Shown here: positions 52,025 through 57,599 of the stretch, in pieces
Position numbering within the stretch: the stretch's first letter is position 1
Layout: the number at the start of each line of letters is the position of its first letter
Assembly (NCBI RefSeq): GCF_964275005.1
Contig: NC_092690.1
Coordinates: forward strand, 4,566,836 to 4,630,835
Source of the DNA: Diadema setosum
Lineage: Eukaryota; Echinodermata; Echinoidea; Diadematoida; Diadematidae
Length of the DNA: 64,000 bases
Direction: 5' to 3'
Made by a program: the position numbers and the translations under genes
The notes under the pieces: model-generated
What the model was told of the DNA's origin: nothing
Database searches by the model: none
What the model saw: the letters and a program-made list of their open reading frames with translations, nothing else

Positions 52025-55000
52025 GCCTAACGTGCTGATGCAATGTATCCAGAGGCCCTTGTATCAGGTTCCTTCTTTTTTCTTCACCATATTTAAAGGG
52101 AATGGCTAGTAACTGATCTGTGGGAGTCAGTGGGAATGCTGGGGGTGATTGTTCCAATCCTTGTGGGATTCATTTAAGAGTACATTATATATCTATTGTT
52201 GTGTAAAAATTATTTGCTTCAGAATGGTCTCATATTCAAGAAATGTACAGTTTAATCGCCCCGTCACTGTACAGGCATGCTAACCTGTAAACATTGAACT
52301 GCACATTACTTGAATATGAGACCATTCTGAAGCAAATAATATTTTCACACAACAATGCTAATGTACTCTTAAATGAATCCCACAAGGATTGAAACAATCA
52401 TTGCCCAGCATTCCCACTGATTCCAACTGATCAGTTACTAGCCATCCCCTTTAATGAACTAACATATATACATAAATCAAATCTTTATCTTGGTTCGCTG
52501 ATATAATTCTATACATCTCATTGTTCTCTCACAAAATCAAAATATGCTCCTTGATACTTTAATAGAGAACATGGATTCAAGCTACCAGCCTAAGAGCATT
52601 TGGGGTTTTGTTTTGTTTTGTTTTTTTTTTTTGGTTTTATATTCTTTATTTGAATTTCATTCAATATCATGTCCATGTATACAACAAAATTGATATGAAC
52701 AACAACAACAGTAACAAATTAGATGCTGTATTCTTTTCACTTGTGCTACTAAATCATTTTTTTTTCTAACATACAGTACAATATTTTTGGGTTTCTTTTT
52801 TTGTTCAAAGCATGCTTATATCAGGGTAATGACATTAAATTTTTCATTACTCTCAGAAAAAAGCTATCTTGATTAACATGATCTAGCCAATCCATATCTG
52901 CCTTATTACACACACACACACCCACACACACACACACACACACACAAATACTTGTGTTGCTGAATCTCTTTTTTATTTTGCAGAGCACATGCTACATATA
53001 TACGAATATTACAGTAAATTCATCATAACTCTTAAAGAAAAAAACAAGAAATCTTGACAAACTTGATCAATCAATATCTGCTTCATTACTATTATAACTG
53101 CCCTTTACACTCCATTGAGAATGCAGTATTTCCCAAACTTGCAATAAACTGGATAACAAAATCATATATAAATGGACCGAACGAAATTCATCATTATTTA
53201 ACCTATCAACCTATCCACCACCCCCCCCCCCCTTGTAGAAGTCAAAATAACCATATGTGCATATCATCAAAACAAACCGTATTCCGCTTAACCCTCGAAA
53301 CTTGCACACCGTTACTCTACTATTACCTAACTACACCTACCTTACCCCGCCCATCCCCACGTTGACTTCTTTACACAGGCATAACGTACCCCGCCCTCAA
53401 TCCCCCCCCCCCCCCCGCCGGAAACTTACCCTCAGCATACACCCATACAAACACATTTAACCTCAACAACAACAACAACAACAAATATACCCACACGCGC
53501 ACACCCACAAACACAAACAATAACACACCAAATCACACTGCAGACATTTCGTATTATCGGTGCCAGGTAAAAATGGCAGAGGTAAAAGTGGCAGAGGTAA
53601 AAATGGCAGAGGTAAAAATGGCATGGGAAAAAATGGCAGAGGTAAAAATGGCAGAGGTAAAAATGGCAGAGGTAAAAATGGCAGGGGTAAAAATGGCAGG
53701 GGTAAAAATGGCAGGGGTGAAAATGGCAGAGGTAAAAATGGCAGAGGTAAAAATGGCAGGGGTAAAAATGGCAGGGGTAAAAATGGCAGAGGTAAAAATG
53801 GCAGAGGTAAAATGTTAGAAGTAATGAGAGCGGTTTCGTCAGAGATAAACGTATAAAGAGGTTTTGAATGATAGCCTAGCCAGAGCAAACTGTATTTATC
53901 GAATTATCAAATCCAAAACTGCAGATTTGAAGAATGTTTATTGAATTAGGTTTTTTAAAAAGATTAGAGCACTCTCATTATTCTGAGTTTGATTCAAGTG
54001 CAGTGGCGTAGTCTGTCTGTTCAGAGGAATGATAAACCAGCTAAGAGCCTAATAGGCCTATGGAAATTATTTTTATTATTCATTATTTTTATTGTTATTA
54101 TTATTATTACTGTTATCTATCATTATAAGGGGGGGTCCAACAATGCTGCAAAGCCTTTAAACAGTATAATCCTACGTTGCTTCGCCCAATGAAGTTACCA
54201 CACACACACACACACACACGCACGAACCCACTTTTGGTATAAACATAATGACCACTTCTATACGCAGATATACATACTCTCACATACACACTCTTACACA
54301 ACAAACGAATTCCGCTCACGCCCAGGCTAGTATTTTGTCATTATTTCTCATTTTTTGAACTGTTTAGTGTAAAGAAGTGAAGGAGACATAGTCGAGGCAA
54401 ACCGCTAATTTTTCACCTGTTCTATGTCATTTTCTCACATTCAGGTTTCGTAAGAGCCTATTTATCTCACAAGGCCTGATCGCGACATAATGTACAAGTA
54501 AAAATACAAAACGCAAAAAACAAACTACAGCAGATGTATCGGCAGACATAAGTAAGCTCTTGCAAAATATTTTATTACATTGTTCAAGCATCACATGGCG
54601 CAAAAACAAATATCTCGAAGTTTAATGTGGTCACTTTACAAACTTATGCATATTAAAACTGGAGATGAATTTTAGCAACAAACTGTTCTAGTGAGAGAAA
54701 AAAAAAACGATAGTTTGCCATGGGATTTCTTTCAATTTCTTTAAAAAAAACGTAAAAGTTTGATGCCTTTCAAACTTAGCTGTTGCCCCAAAGCATGGGC
54801 GTAAATCCCGGAACAAACCAGAATCAGGTCAATAGCACCATTAGACCCAGAGATAATCGCAACTGTCTATGTCAAATGGCGACCATTTTGAAATCCAATA
54901 TGACGGACATAAAGAGAGAATTCCAAGCGGCCCAATATCTGAAAATGTTTGCAATATGTTAATGTACATTTGTGCCAAATTTGGTGCTTGTATCACAAAA

Positions 55001-56422
55001 TGCACGATAGGTTTGCTAAGCTGCCCCACTAAGAGTATTTAGTGAAACCCCTTTATATATAAAACATTTTCGTGTAATTAATGATTTGTTTAACCCCTTA
55101 TTTTGGGGGAATGGGACATCAAGCGGGGAGAAATGAGACAACCTGGAGAGAAATTGGATAACCATCATGACCAAAGTAGGAATGACATGTGCCGCGGGAA
55201 GAAATGTAACACTGCCCTATCAACTTTCTCCCAGTGGTAACAGAAACAGTAAAAGATCCCTGCCAATTTTTCATACCTGCGTGTCTGTTATCATGCAATT
55301 TTATTTTCAGAAGTTTGCACACTTATTAAAATACCTATTAACATAGTATAGGACCTACTAGATCTATAGTAAGTTTGATATTTTACTGACAAGATACCTG
55401 TAGAGCTGTACATATAGTGGTTAATATATCCATTTTCAGGTGTACCGAGGCTCATCTTTTTACTGATATAATTGGATTGTTGACTGGCGAAGCGTTTTTC
55501 AAGATACACGATTGTCCCATATTTCTCCCCATGTCCCATTTCTCCCCGGTCTCCCCCGTGCTTTATTTCAGAAGGCACGAAAAAGAAAAAAAAAATCTGT
55601 CACTTTTACCTCGTCCTCTTGCATTTCAATGACTAAATTTTTATCAATGGTATTTTTATCTCTAGCATTTTGACCACTGACATTTCGACCACTGACAACT
55701 TTTACCTTTGACATTTTTACCACTGACATAATTATTTACCTCTGACATTTTTACCTCTGACATTTTTACAGAATAAAACTGTGTCCATTTCTGTGTGTGT
55801 GTGCGTGTGCGTGTGTGTGTGTTTGTGTTCTCAATATTTTGAGAAAAATAGGTTAATAACCTTCTCTTAAGCCGGTAACTCATGAAATATTAACGGATTC
55901 ATAACTTAATATCAAATTTAGATTATCCTCGGGAACCTGTGTGCTCACAACATAATGATGACGGAAGACCGGATCTGTAAGATTTCTGACTATGGGATGA
56001 CGTCATTCATGCCACTCTCTGGAAGTGTAAGTCCTCATCAAGCATGATTATCGTGGAATGAATTATTATATACCCATCTGAGCATGATTACTAATTCAAA
56101 CAAGGAGCAGATATCCCACGTAACAACAACATTAGTCGGGTTTTTTTCTGAAATGGTTATCAATATTCCTATATAATGTTAATACTAAGCACTCAACAAT
56201 AAAATATGATTTCTCCTGAAACAAAATTTACTGAGCGAATTATTTTGATGCCACATAGTGATATTAAGCAATTTGTCCCATGATACCTACCTAATGTTGA
56301 ATTGTGTGAAATCAGAATTATATGTCCATTTTCAGATCAGACGAGTTAGCTCTCTCACAGAATTTTCTTTTGAAGATAGTACTATCCCCATCAGTCCGTC
56401 AGAGATCTCTGCTTTATTGTAG
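17581..56422 (+). CDS. Ig-domain receptor pseudokinase, 13 exons, 627 aa (predicted)
   Basis: The model joins 17581-17637, 26266-26599, 28575-28889, 29267-29536, 30676-30732, 43510-43629, 48972-48999, 49637-49698, 50257-50427, 51046-51141, 51413-51594, 55922-56026 and 56336-56422. All have AG/GT borders with matching phases and total 1,884 nt. Predicted layout: signal peptide 1-25; Ig-like domains with Cys pairs 48/113, 154/213 and 260/307; stalk 326-344; membrane span 353-375; ITAM-like Tyr406 and Tyr419; kinase-like domain from 440. The glycine loop is kept (G444-L-G-K-F-G449). The ATP-anchoring Lys is Arg468 (VALR), HRD is L567-G-N569 and DFG is D587-Y-G589; Asn574 is kept. The Ig ectodomain and FGFR/VEGFR-like lobe suggest cell-surface signalling through partners rather than catalysis. 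No segment beyond an APE-like position is seen. Ligand and name are unknown to me. Confidence 0.75.
17816..18115 (+). repeat. Array A, left arm
   Basis: About ten degenerate copies of CATTCAAATTCGC or GTTCAATTTAGC at 20-35 bp spacing with variable spacers. The inverse array is at 24220-24530. Confidence 0.65.
18450..18905 (+). repeat. Array B, left arm
   Basis: Copies of RGGCAAAAGAACGTATC, often followed by CTGACTTACG, occur near 18459, 18707, 18768, 18832 and 18890. The first is preceded by ACGGCCGTAATAAGG, mirrored at 23880-23895. Confidence 0.65.
19806..19876. repeat. C-run and (CA)n microsatellite
   Basis: A C-run followed by two CA-dinucleotide tracts separated by a short interruption. 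Confidence 0.85.
21345..21592. mobile_element. About 250-bp inverted-repeat element, copy 1
   Basis: Ends TGAAGAGTTTGTTYGC and inverse GCAAACAAACTCTTCA, with CGATAAGTCC just inside. Same family as 39486-39734 and 42577-42825. No coding capacity. This copy is inside the 17804-24541 element. Confidence 0.75.
23434..23890 (-). repeat. Array B, right arm, including a 72-bp tandem duplication
   Basis: Inverse-oriented copies GATACGTTCTTTTGCC occur near 23422, 23498, 23570, 23640, 23710 and 23870. Two identical 72-bp units (23435-23506 and 23507-23578) end in the motif and contain GACTGCAGCGCGCATGG. The frames across it are repeat translations. Confidence 0.65.
24220..24530 (-). repeat. Array A, right arm
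   Basis: Degenerate copies of GCTAAATTGAATGAACG and GCGAAATTGGATG, the inverse of array A at 17816-18115, running up to the right terminal inverted end. Confidence 0.65.
24655..25700 (+). repeat. About 168-bp tandem array with CGCTCGCTTCGCTCGC core
   Basis: About seven units start near 24673, 24799, 24967, 25142, 25303, 25469 and 25637. Each holds TTTTCAAGCTCGCTCGC, GTTATGCCATTCTCCTAATG, a CCAGCAGTTGCGCCCGATG segment and CTACAAACGGGAGTTT. The same family is inverted and longer at 44294-46379. The peptide frames across it are repeat artefacts. Confidence 0.85.
25905..25968. repeat. (AC)n then (AT)n microsatellite
   Basis: A CA tract immediately followed by a TA tract inside the hAT-like insertion. 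Confidence 0.9.
26266..26599 (+). CDS. Exon 2: Ig-like domain 1
   Basis: Acceptor CTTGCTTGCAG, donor GGTAAGT; phase 0 in and phase 1 out. It encodes residues 20-130 with an Ig fold: Cys48 in VMTCSVTG, core Trp60, and Cys113 in EEGSYLCTATG (the DxGxYxC signature). The first residues complete the signal peptide. Ig exons ending in phase 1 are usual in animals. Confidence 0.85.
27030..27082. repeat. ATTGTT-type microsatellite
   Basis: Short tandem TTATTG units in intron 2. Confidence 0.7.
27713..28405 (+). mobile_element. TGTGACC-family small DNA element, intact-looking copy
   Basis: Left end TGTGACCGTGCACCTC and right inverse end GAGGTGCAGGGTCACA, about 693 bp. AAAGTCGCC and GGCGACTTT are mirrored just inside. 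No transposase frame. Other members lie near 9156-11634, 30965-31648, 37540-38160 and 39778-40438. Intron 2 of the receptor gene. Confidence 0.75.
28575..28889 (+). CDS. Exon 3: Ig-like domain 2
   Basis: Acceptor TTACATAG, donor GTAAGT, phase 1 to 1. Residues 131-235: Cys154 in YEAACEAVGSRP, core Trp167 in INWYLG, LTFTPTQGNNEQSLRC with Cys213. The pattern is closest to C2-type Ig domains of nephrin-like adhesion proteins. A glycosylation site NST lies at 141. Confidence 0.85.
29267..29536 (+). CDS. Exon 4: Ig-like domain 3
   Basis: Acceptor TTTCAG, donor GGTAAGT, phase 1 to 1. Residues 236-325: Cys260 in LTVICTIP and Cys307 in TEYLCVGG. The core Trp is replaced by an aromatic stretch (MFYIY), so the domain is divergent. 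Sequons include NVS at 280 and an NTT. Confidence 0.8.
29688..30253. mobile_element. Foldback element, about 565 bp
   Basis: The left arm (from AGGAAACCCAAACTC) and right arm are imperfect inverse copies over about 190 bp each. Shared landmarks are AAAGAGAAATGTG, GAACACATCA and GAGGAGACTA. No coding. Intron 4. Confidence 0.65.
30676..30732 (+). CDS. Exon 5: Thr/Ser-rich stalk
   Basis: Acceptor CTACAACAG just after an (AT)n tract, donor GGTAGG, phase 1 to 1. It encodes VNPTTNGETSIPMSSESTT, a short linker that could be O-glycosylated. Small size makes it less certain than the Ig exons, but its phases fit on both sides. Confidence 0.65.
30965..31648 (-). mobile_element. TGTGACC-family element, diverged copy
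   Basis: It follows the reverse of the 27713-28405 copy: TGTGCCCTGCATCACC at the left, AAACAGACTTTAAG, then GGTGACTTTTTGTTG and ACGGTTACA at the right. Heavily diverged, so older. Confidence 0.55.
33039..33428. mobile_element. TTAA-flanked small element, full copy
   Basis: Starts TTAAAGGGATCGTACAG and ends with the inverse GTACTATCCCTTTAA; TTAA at each side fits piggyBac-like insertion. Related copies are near 38498, 43211 (fragment) and 49205. No coding. Confidence 0.7.
34224..35684 (-). CDS. LINE ORF2 fragment, reverse transcriptase
   Basis: A 486-residue frame with an intact-looking RT: PIFKKGAEESVSNYRPISLL, FGFRKQHSTTHALL, VFLDFSKAFDTIDHDILL, SCGVPQGSLLGPLLFILYIN and FADDTNLFLS with the catalytic DD. 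The YLNYGILAWGN and LQKRAIRII blocks are usual for CR1/L2/Jockey groups. The endonuclease end is missing. The frame shifts near 34255 at a run of eight A; the C-terminal part (YNLGIFMYKY, YWNDLPPELK) continues in another frame to about 33956. Confidence 0.85.
   Translation of the reverse strand: MINTALKSSTKANSPNRILKEGRLIDNPEEMADEFNDFFVNLGPDLAKKIPRSGTPFHSFLRERNAHTLFFVSIVEEEIKEIVRKLNNKKSTGDDGISVFLLKNIITEIITPLTYIFNQSLSTGKVPEKMKIARVVPIFKKGAEESVSNYRPISLLTSISKILEKIVHKRTLRFLINCNILSNFQFGFRKQHSTTHALLAFIDKVAHALDDASHTIGVFLDFSKAFDTIDHDILLYKLSHYGIRGTAQDWIKDYLTNRKQYVYVNGYESLLKTTSCGVPQGSLLGPLLFILYINDLQNSSQILSFICFADDTNLFLSHRNSNTLIHMLNNELKLVQSWIHANKLSLNIDKTRYILFSNSLNSVSDYVKINGINLNQVDSIKFLGLYIDSDLSWKTHINYLSKILSRNIGILNKLKHNFPIHILQIIYSTMISPYLNYGILAWGNSSKFLLDSLFVLQKRAIRIINNAGYLSHTNDFFSQEYNSEID
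37540..38160 (-). mobile_element. TGTGACC-family element, diverged reverse copy
   Basis: Landmarks AAACAGACTTTAAGATTTAAAATG, split here by a C-run, then GAGACAATAAT-like DNA, AAAGTGAAGAGTGT and a right end TGATGCAAGGTCACAG. Confidence 0.5.
38498..38865. mobile_element. TTAA-flanked small element, incomplete copy
   Basis: Begins TTAAAGGGATAGTATAG and follows the 33039-33428 copy to about TTTCTCGCAAACAGTCAAAAG. The right terminus is not found. Confidence 0.6.
39486..39734. mobile_element. About 250-bp inverted-repeat element, copy 2
   Basis: Ends TGAAGAGTTTGTTTGC and GCAAACAAACCCTTCA; (TA)n tracts flank it on both sides (39464-39485 and 39735-39777). Confidence 0.8.
39778..40438 (+). mobile_element. 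TGTGACC-family small DNA element, copy
   Basis: Left GACCGTGCACCTCAAAACG and right GAGGTGCAGTGTCACA. It closely follows the 27713-28405 copy, and (TA)n tracts abut both ends. Confidence 0.75.
40573..40704 (-). CDS. Second membrane-span exon on the opposite strand
   Basis: On the minus strand this has an acceptor-like CTAG, 132 nt in phase 1 to 1, and the donor GTAGGTATG. It reads EKVCPCNCSMSGMIAAVS, then IMDALLAVSVAVNVMQFYKQ and SGASSQ, close to exon 6 at 43510-43629 (SGMTVAVSIMGVLLAVSVAV, NILQFYKQSKASSQ). Flanking intron sequence is also alike. It may belong to an inverted paralogous gene or be an orphan exon left by an inverted duplication. No matching kinase or Ig exons were seen on this strand. 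Confidence 0.6.
40705..42576. other. Intron DNA, no gene recognised
   Basis: Apart from a (GA)n tract near 41947-41980 and a C-run near 41859, I see no feature. Short frames at 41277-41492 match nothing I know. Confidence 0.4.
42577..42825. mobile_element. About 250-bp inverted-repeat element, copy 3
   Basis: Ends TGAAGAGTTTGCTTGC and AAACAAACTCTTCA. The middle matches 39486-39734 almost throughout. Confidence 0.8.
43211..43252. mobile_element. Fragment of the TTAA-flanked element
   Basis: About 42 bp matching the right terminus (AGGTCTCAACCAAAACTA ... ATCCCTTTAA). Confidence 0.55.
43510..43629 (+). CDS. Exon 6: membrane span
   Basis: Acceptor CTAATAG, donor GGTTGGT, phase 1 to 1. Residues 345-384. 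A 20-plus residue hydrophobic run (MTVAVSIMGVLLAVSVAVNI) is followed by FYKQSK, a positive stop-transfer flank. This places the Ig domains outside and the kinase-like part inside the cell. Confidence 0.8.
43696..43800. repeat. (ATT)n-type microsatellite
   Basis: Imperfect ATT/ATC trinucleotide tract in intron 6. Confidence 0.8.
44294..46379 (-). repeat. About 168-bp tandem array, 11 units, inverted relative to 24655-25700
   Basis: Units recur near 44381, 44685, 44850, 45008, 45177, 45349, 45502, 45670, 45838, 46068 and 46245. Each has GCGAGCGAAGCGAGCG, TTGAAAATGTTGACATTTTA and CTGCCGTTTGTAGCTA. Long (AT)n tracts interrupt near 44449-44600 and 45908-45979. Outer edges CAGTGGCGTACC and GGATCCGCCACTG suggest it lies within a hAT-like non-autonomous element. 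Peptides read across it are artefacts. Confidence 0.8.
46900..47025. mobile_element. Right end of a G/C-run MITE
   Basis: A T-run, then G-run and C-run, ending GTAGTTACGTCACTG directly against the next element's CAGTGGCG end. Only the terminus is recognisable. Confidence 0.4.
47028..48282. mobile_element. hAT-like non-autonomous element filled with a second tandem array
   Basis: Ends CAGTGGCGTATCTAGG and inverse AGATACGCCACTG. Inside, about 275-bp units (near 47220, 47490, 47765, 48030) hold GGCGAGCGAGCGCAGCG, CGAAAATTTTTGTATTTCAG, ACATGGAATTCTTGTCATTT and CCCGGTAGGGACTT. The right part has T/C-rich low complexity. Confidence 0.65.
48473..48621. mobile_element. Short MITE with GGGCCCGTTTCATAAA ends
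   Basis: The left end GGGCCCGTTTCATAAAACTT and right inverse end AAGTTTTATGAAACGGG, 149 bp in all. CTTGTCATCAGTGACAA just inside is itself palindromic. Such ends are common in marine invertebrate genomes. Confidence 0.75.
48716..48890. repeat. About 45-bp palindromic minisatellite
   Basis: Three to four units of GGGTGTTTGAA ... CAAACACCCC with CCTTTTGGCAAAGG centres. It ends in a long C-run and GGTACGCCCTTGATT. Confidence 0.7.
48972..48999 (+). CDS. Exon 7: 28-nt juxtamembrane microexon
   Basis: Acceptor CTTTTAG, donor GGTAAGC. Phase 1 in and phase 2 out, encoding VLNTSEKHA and part of Arg394. Tiny, but it is the piece that reconciles exon 6 (phase 1 out) with exon 8 (phase 2 in), which supports it. 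Confidence 0.6.
49205..49598. mobile_element. TTAA-family small element, diverged copy
   Basis: Left AAGGTACTGTATACAGTAC and right AGTACTGTAAAATCCCTTTAA. Middle landmarks are AGTTTATTTGATCGAAATCG and TCAACCATTTCAGGCC. It lies just before exon 8. Confidence 0.55.
49637..49698 (+). CDS. Exon 8: juxtamembrane segment with Tyr406
   Basis: Acceptor CATATTAG, donor GGTTGTA, phase 2 in and 1 out. Encodes TGLSGGSGNSAYEMIESGSK. SAYEMI fits the ITIM pattern SxYxxI and is the first half of an ITAM-like pair completed by YQPL in exon 9. Confidence 0.65.
50257..50427 (+). CDS. Exon 9: start of the kinase-like domain, glycine loop and VALR
   Basis: Acceptor TTGACAG, donor AGGTCATT, phase 1 to 1. Residues 415-471: GYAVYQPLTP, then FFSRLGSIGLGKFGDVWKGE (glycine loop GxGxFGxV kept) and SVALRQVT. 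The invariant beta-3 Lys of VAIK is Arg468. The nearest match by eye is the N-lobe of receptor tyrosine kinases. Confidence 0.85.
51046..51141 (+). CDS. Exon 10: helix C and beta-4
   Basis: Acceptor CTGTACAG, donor CGTAAGT, phase 1 to 1. Residues 472-503: NVPDIMQIVKYLQKLPNHQN then IVKCLGYCEEY, matching the helix C to HKNIINLLGAC block of FGFR-type kinases. The helix-C Glu that pairs with the VAIK Lys is not evident; Ile or Gln stands there in my by-eye alignment. Confidence 0.8.
51413..51594 (+). CDS. Exon 11: hinge, kinase insert and helix E
   Basis: Acceptor CATACAG, donor AGGTAATT, phase 1 in and 0 out. Residues 504-564: VHEFVSGGTLLTFLQ (hinge and helix D), a 25-residue insert rich in Ser/Lys/Pro, then LLNYAWQVAKGMEFLASNK, the helix-E block equal to YQVARGMEYLASKK of FGFR-type kinases. 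Confidence 0.85.
51991..52024. repeat. Poly-A tract
   Basis: A run of more than 30 A in intron 11, possibly the tail of a short retroposed piece whose body I cannot identify. Confidence 0.7.
52093..52454. mobile_element. TTAA-flanked foldback element
   Basis: Ends TTAAAGGGAATGGCTAG and inverse CTAGCCATCCCCTTTAA, with arms of about 160 bp that are nearly complementary (TTTGCTTCAGAATGGTCTC and its inverse near the centre). Non-coding. Confidence 0.8.
52905..52946. repeat. (CA)n microsatellite
   Basis: CA-dinucleotide tract with one C insertion, in intron 11. Confidence 0.85.
53572..53815 (+). repeat. 15-bp minisatellite GGTAAAAATGGCAGA
   Basis: Sixteen head-to-tail 15-mers with A/G variants. 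Because 15 is divisible by 3, several frames stay open and give peptides such as GKNGRGKNGR. A related array runs in the opposite orientation at 55645-55772. Confidence 0.9.
55105..55565. mobile_element. Small element with mirrored GGGAGAAATGGGACA-like arrays
   Basis: The left side has GGGGGAATGGGACATC, GGGGAGAAATGAGAC and GGAGAGAAATTGG; the right side has inverse TGTCCCATTTCTCCCC and GGTCTCCCCC. The middle is unique. It lies between the two 15-bp arrays at 53572 and 55645. Confidence 0.5.
55645..55772 (-). repeat. 15-bp minisatellite, inverse of the array at 53572
   Basis: About eight degenerate TTTTTACCTCTGACA units; the reverse complement TGTCAGAGGTAAAAA differs from the 53572 unit mainly by T for G. 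The two arrays may be the inverted arms of one 2.2-kb element. Confidence 0.65.
55922..56026 (+). CDS. Exon 12: degenerate catalytic loop and DYG
   Basis: Acceptor ATTTAG, donor GTAAGT, phase 0 to 0. Residues 565-599: IILGNLCAHNIMMTEDRICK then ISDYGMTSFMPLSGS. Aligned to CIHRDLAARN...DFG, HRD becomes LGN (catalytic Asp to Asn569), Asn574 is kept and DFG is D587-Y-G589. HGN-type loops are known from the JAK pseudokinase domain. Confidence 0.85.
56336..56422 (+). CDS. Exon 13: activation-segment remnant and stop
   Basis: Acceptor TTTTCAG, phase 0 in, 28 codons then TAG. SSLTEFSFEDSTIPISPSEI can be laid on the activation loop and P+1 region (IPI for LPV, PSE for APE), after which the frame stops. 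Alternatively a weak donor (TATT then GTAGAT at 56419) could lead to further exons. No helix F-I exons are seen up to 64000. This exon is the least certain kinase exon. Confidence 0.55.
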   Translation: MRRVSSLTEFSFEDSTIPISPSEISALL

Positions 56423-56449
56423 ATAAACACCTGAATTTTCAACAACACA

Positions 56450-57075
56450 TCAAGAACTCATGTCGTTCTGCTGCTAGGGGTATTTGTCAAATTTGTAAAA
56501 GTCGATCTATTATTGGATCAGTCTTTAACTGAACGTCTTATTCATGCATTTATATCTTTTCATCTTGTTTACTGTTATTCTCTTCTTGCTGGCATCCCTC
56601 TTCTTGTTTCGCACCAAACAAAGAATTCAAAATACAGCTGCTAGGCTTGTGACCCTTACAAAAAGATCTTATCAAATTACTAAAGCACTCCAATCCTTCC
56701 ACTGGCTCTCCACACATAAAAGTATCACCATTAATATCCTTCTCATTGTTTAAAAGATATGTAATAATCTTGCCCCATCTTATCTTAAAGACTTGATTTA
56801 CCTTCGTTCCTCAACTTCAACCCGTTCTCTCCGTCCTTCCACTTTGCAACTACATCACATTCTCCCCACGCTTTTACCTATTATGGTGACAGGGTTCTAT
56901 CTGTTATTTCTCCATCTATTTGGAACAGACTCCCTCTTTATATTCGAAATGCTGAAAGTGTTGATAAGTTTAAATCATCGCTGAGAACTAATCTCCTTTA
57001 TTCAATATCATTTTTTGTTATGTTATACGTATAGTGCTATATTTTGGTTTAACTTTTTTCTGTAAAAAAACGTTA
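56450..57075 (+). mobile_element. LINE 3' fragment (CR1/L2-like ORF2 C-terminus)
   Basis: Frames read TERLIHAFISFHLVYCYSLL, then QRIQNTAARLVTLTK, ALQSFHWLSTHKSI, LKDLIYLRSS-type and WNRLPLYIRNAESVDKFKS-type blocks, the usual tail of L2/CR1 ORF2. At least three frame changes and no RT core, so a 5'-truncated decayed copy. It begins about 30 bp after the exon 13 stop. Confidence 0.75.
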
Positions 57076-57284
57076 GTACTAAGCGCTATATACACTGATA
57101 TAAGTGTCATTTGCTATTGTTATCCACTGAAAAAGTAAAATTCTGCAAAGAAACCAACAAAAATGATTAGGCGTACTGCGTTCACTCCTTAATCAGTAAG
57201 TCCTATAAATCATTACTCTTATTACACACTAAGCTTAACACGTGCATTTGCTCTGTTCATTATCGTGGCATTCAATAAATGGGG

Positions 57285-57512
57285 GGGGATGTGGAGCCGG
57301 GAAATGTGCAAACGCCGGGAATTGTGCAAACGTCTTGCCGGGAAATGTGCAAACGCCGGGAAATGTGCAAACGTCTTGCCAGGAAATGTGCAAACGCCGG
57401 GAAATGTGCAAACGTTTCGCCGGGAAATGTGCAAATTTCATCAACGGGAAATGTGCAAAAGTTCAATTTTGCCGGGAAATGTGCAAAACGTCGCCGGGAA
57501 ATGTGCAAATCA
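57285..57512 (+). repeat. GCCGGGAAATGTGCAAAC minisatellite
   Basis: About twelve copies of CCGGGAAATGTGCAAA with spacers of 2-11 bp (often CG, or CGTCTTG). Peptides such as GKCANAGKCAN are repeat translations. Confidence 0.85.
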
Positions 57513-57599
57513 TTTACTTTAGCGATATTGTGTATAAAGATAGTAGATAAACTTCATATCAAAACTGCCCATGAACTTCTACCATTTAGATTTTCTTAA

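Noticed and set aside
53560-53856. Open frames giving GKNGRGKNGR- and MAEVKMAEVK-type proteins
   Set aside because: They are translations of a 15-bp minisatellite that keeps all frames open; no start context, splice support or family.
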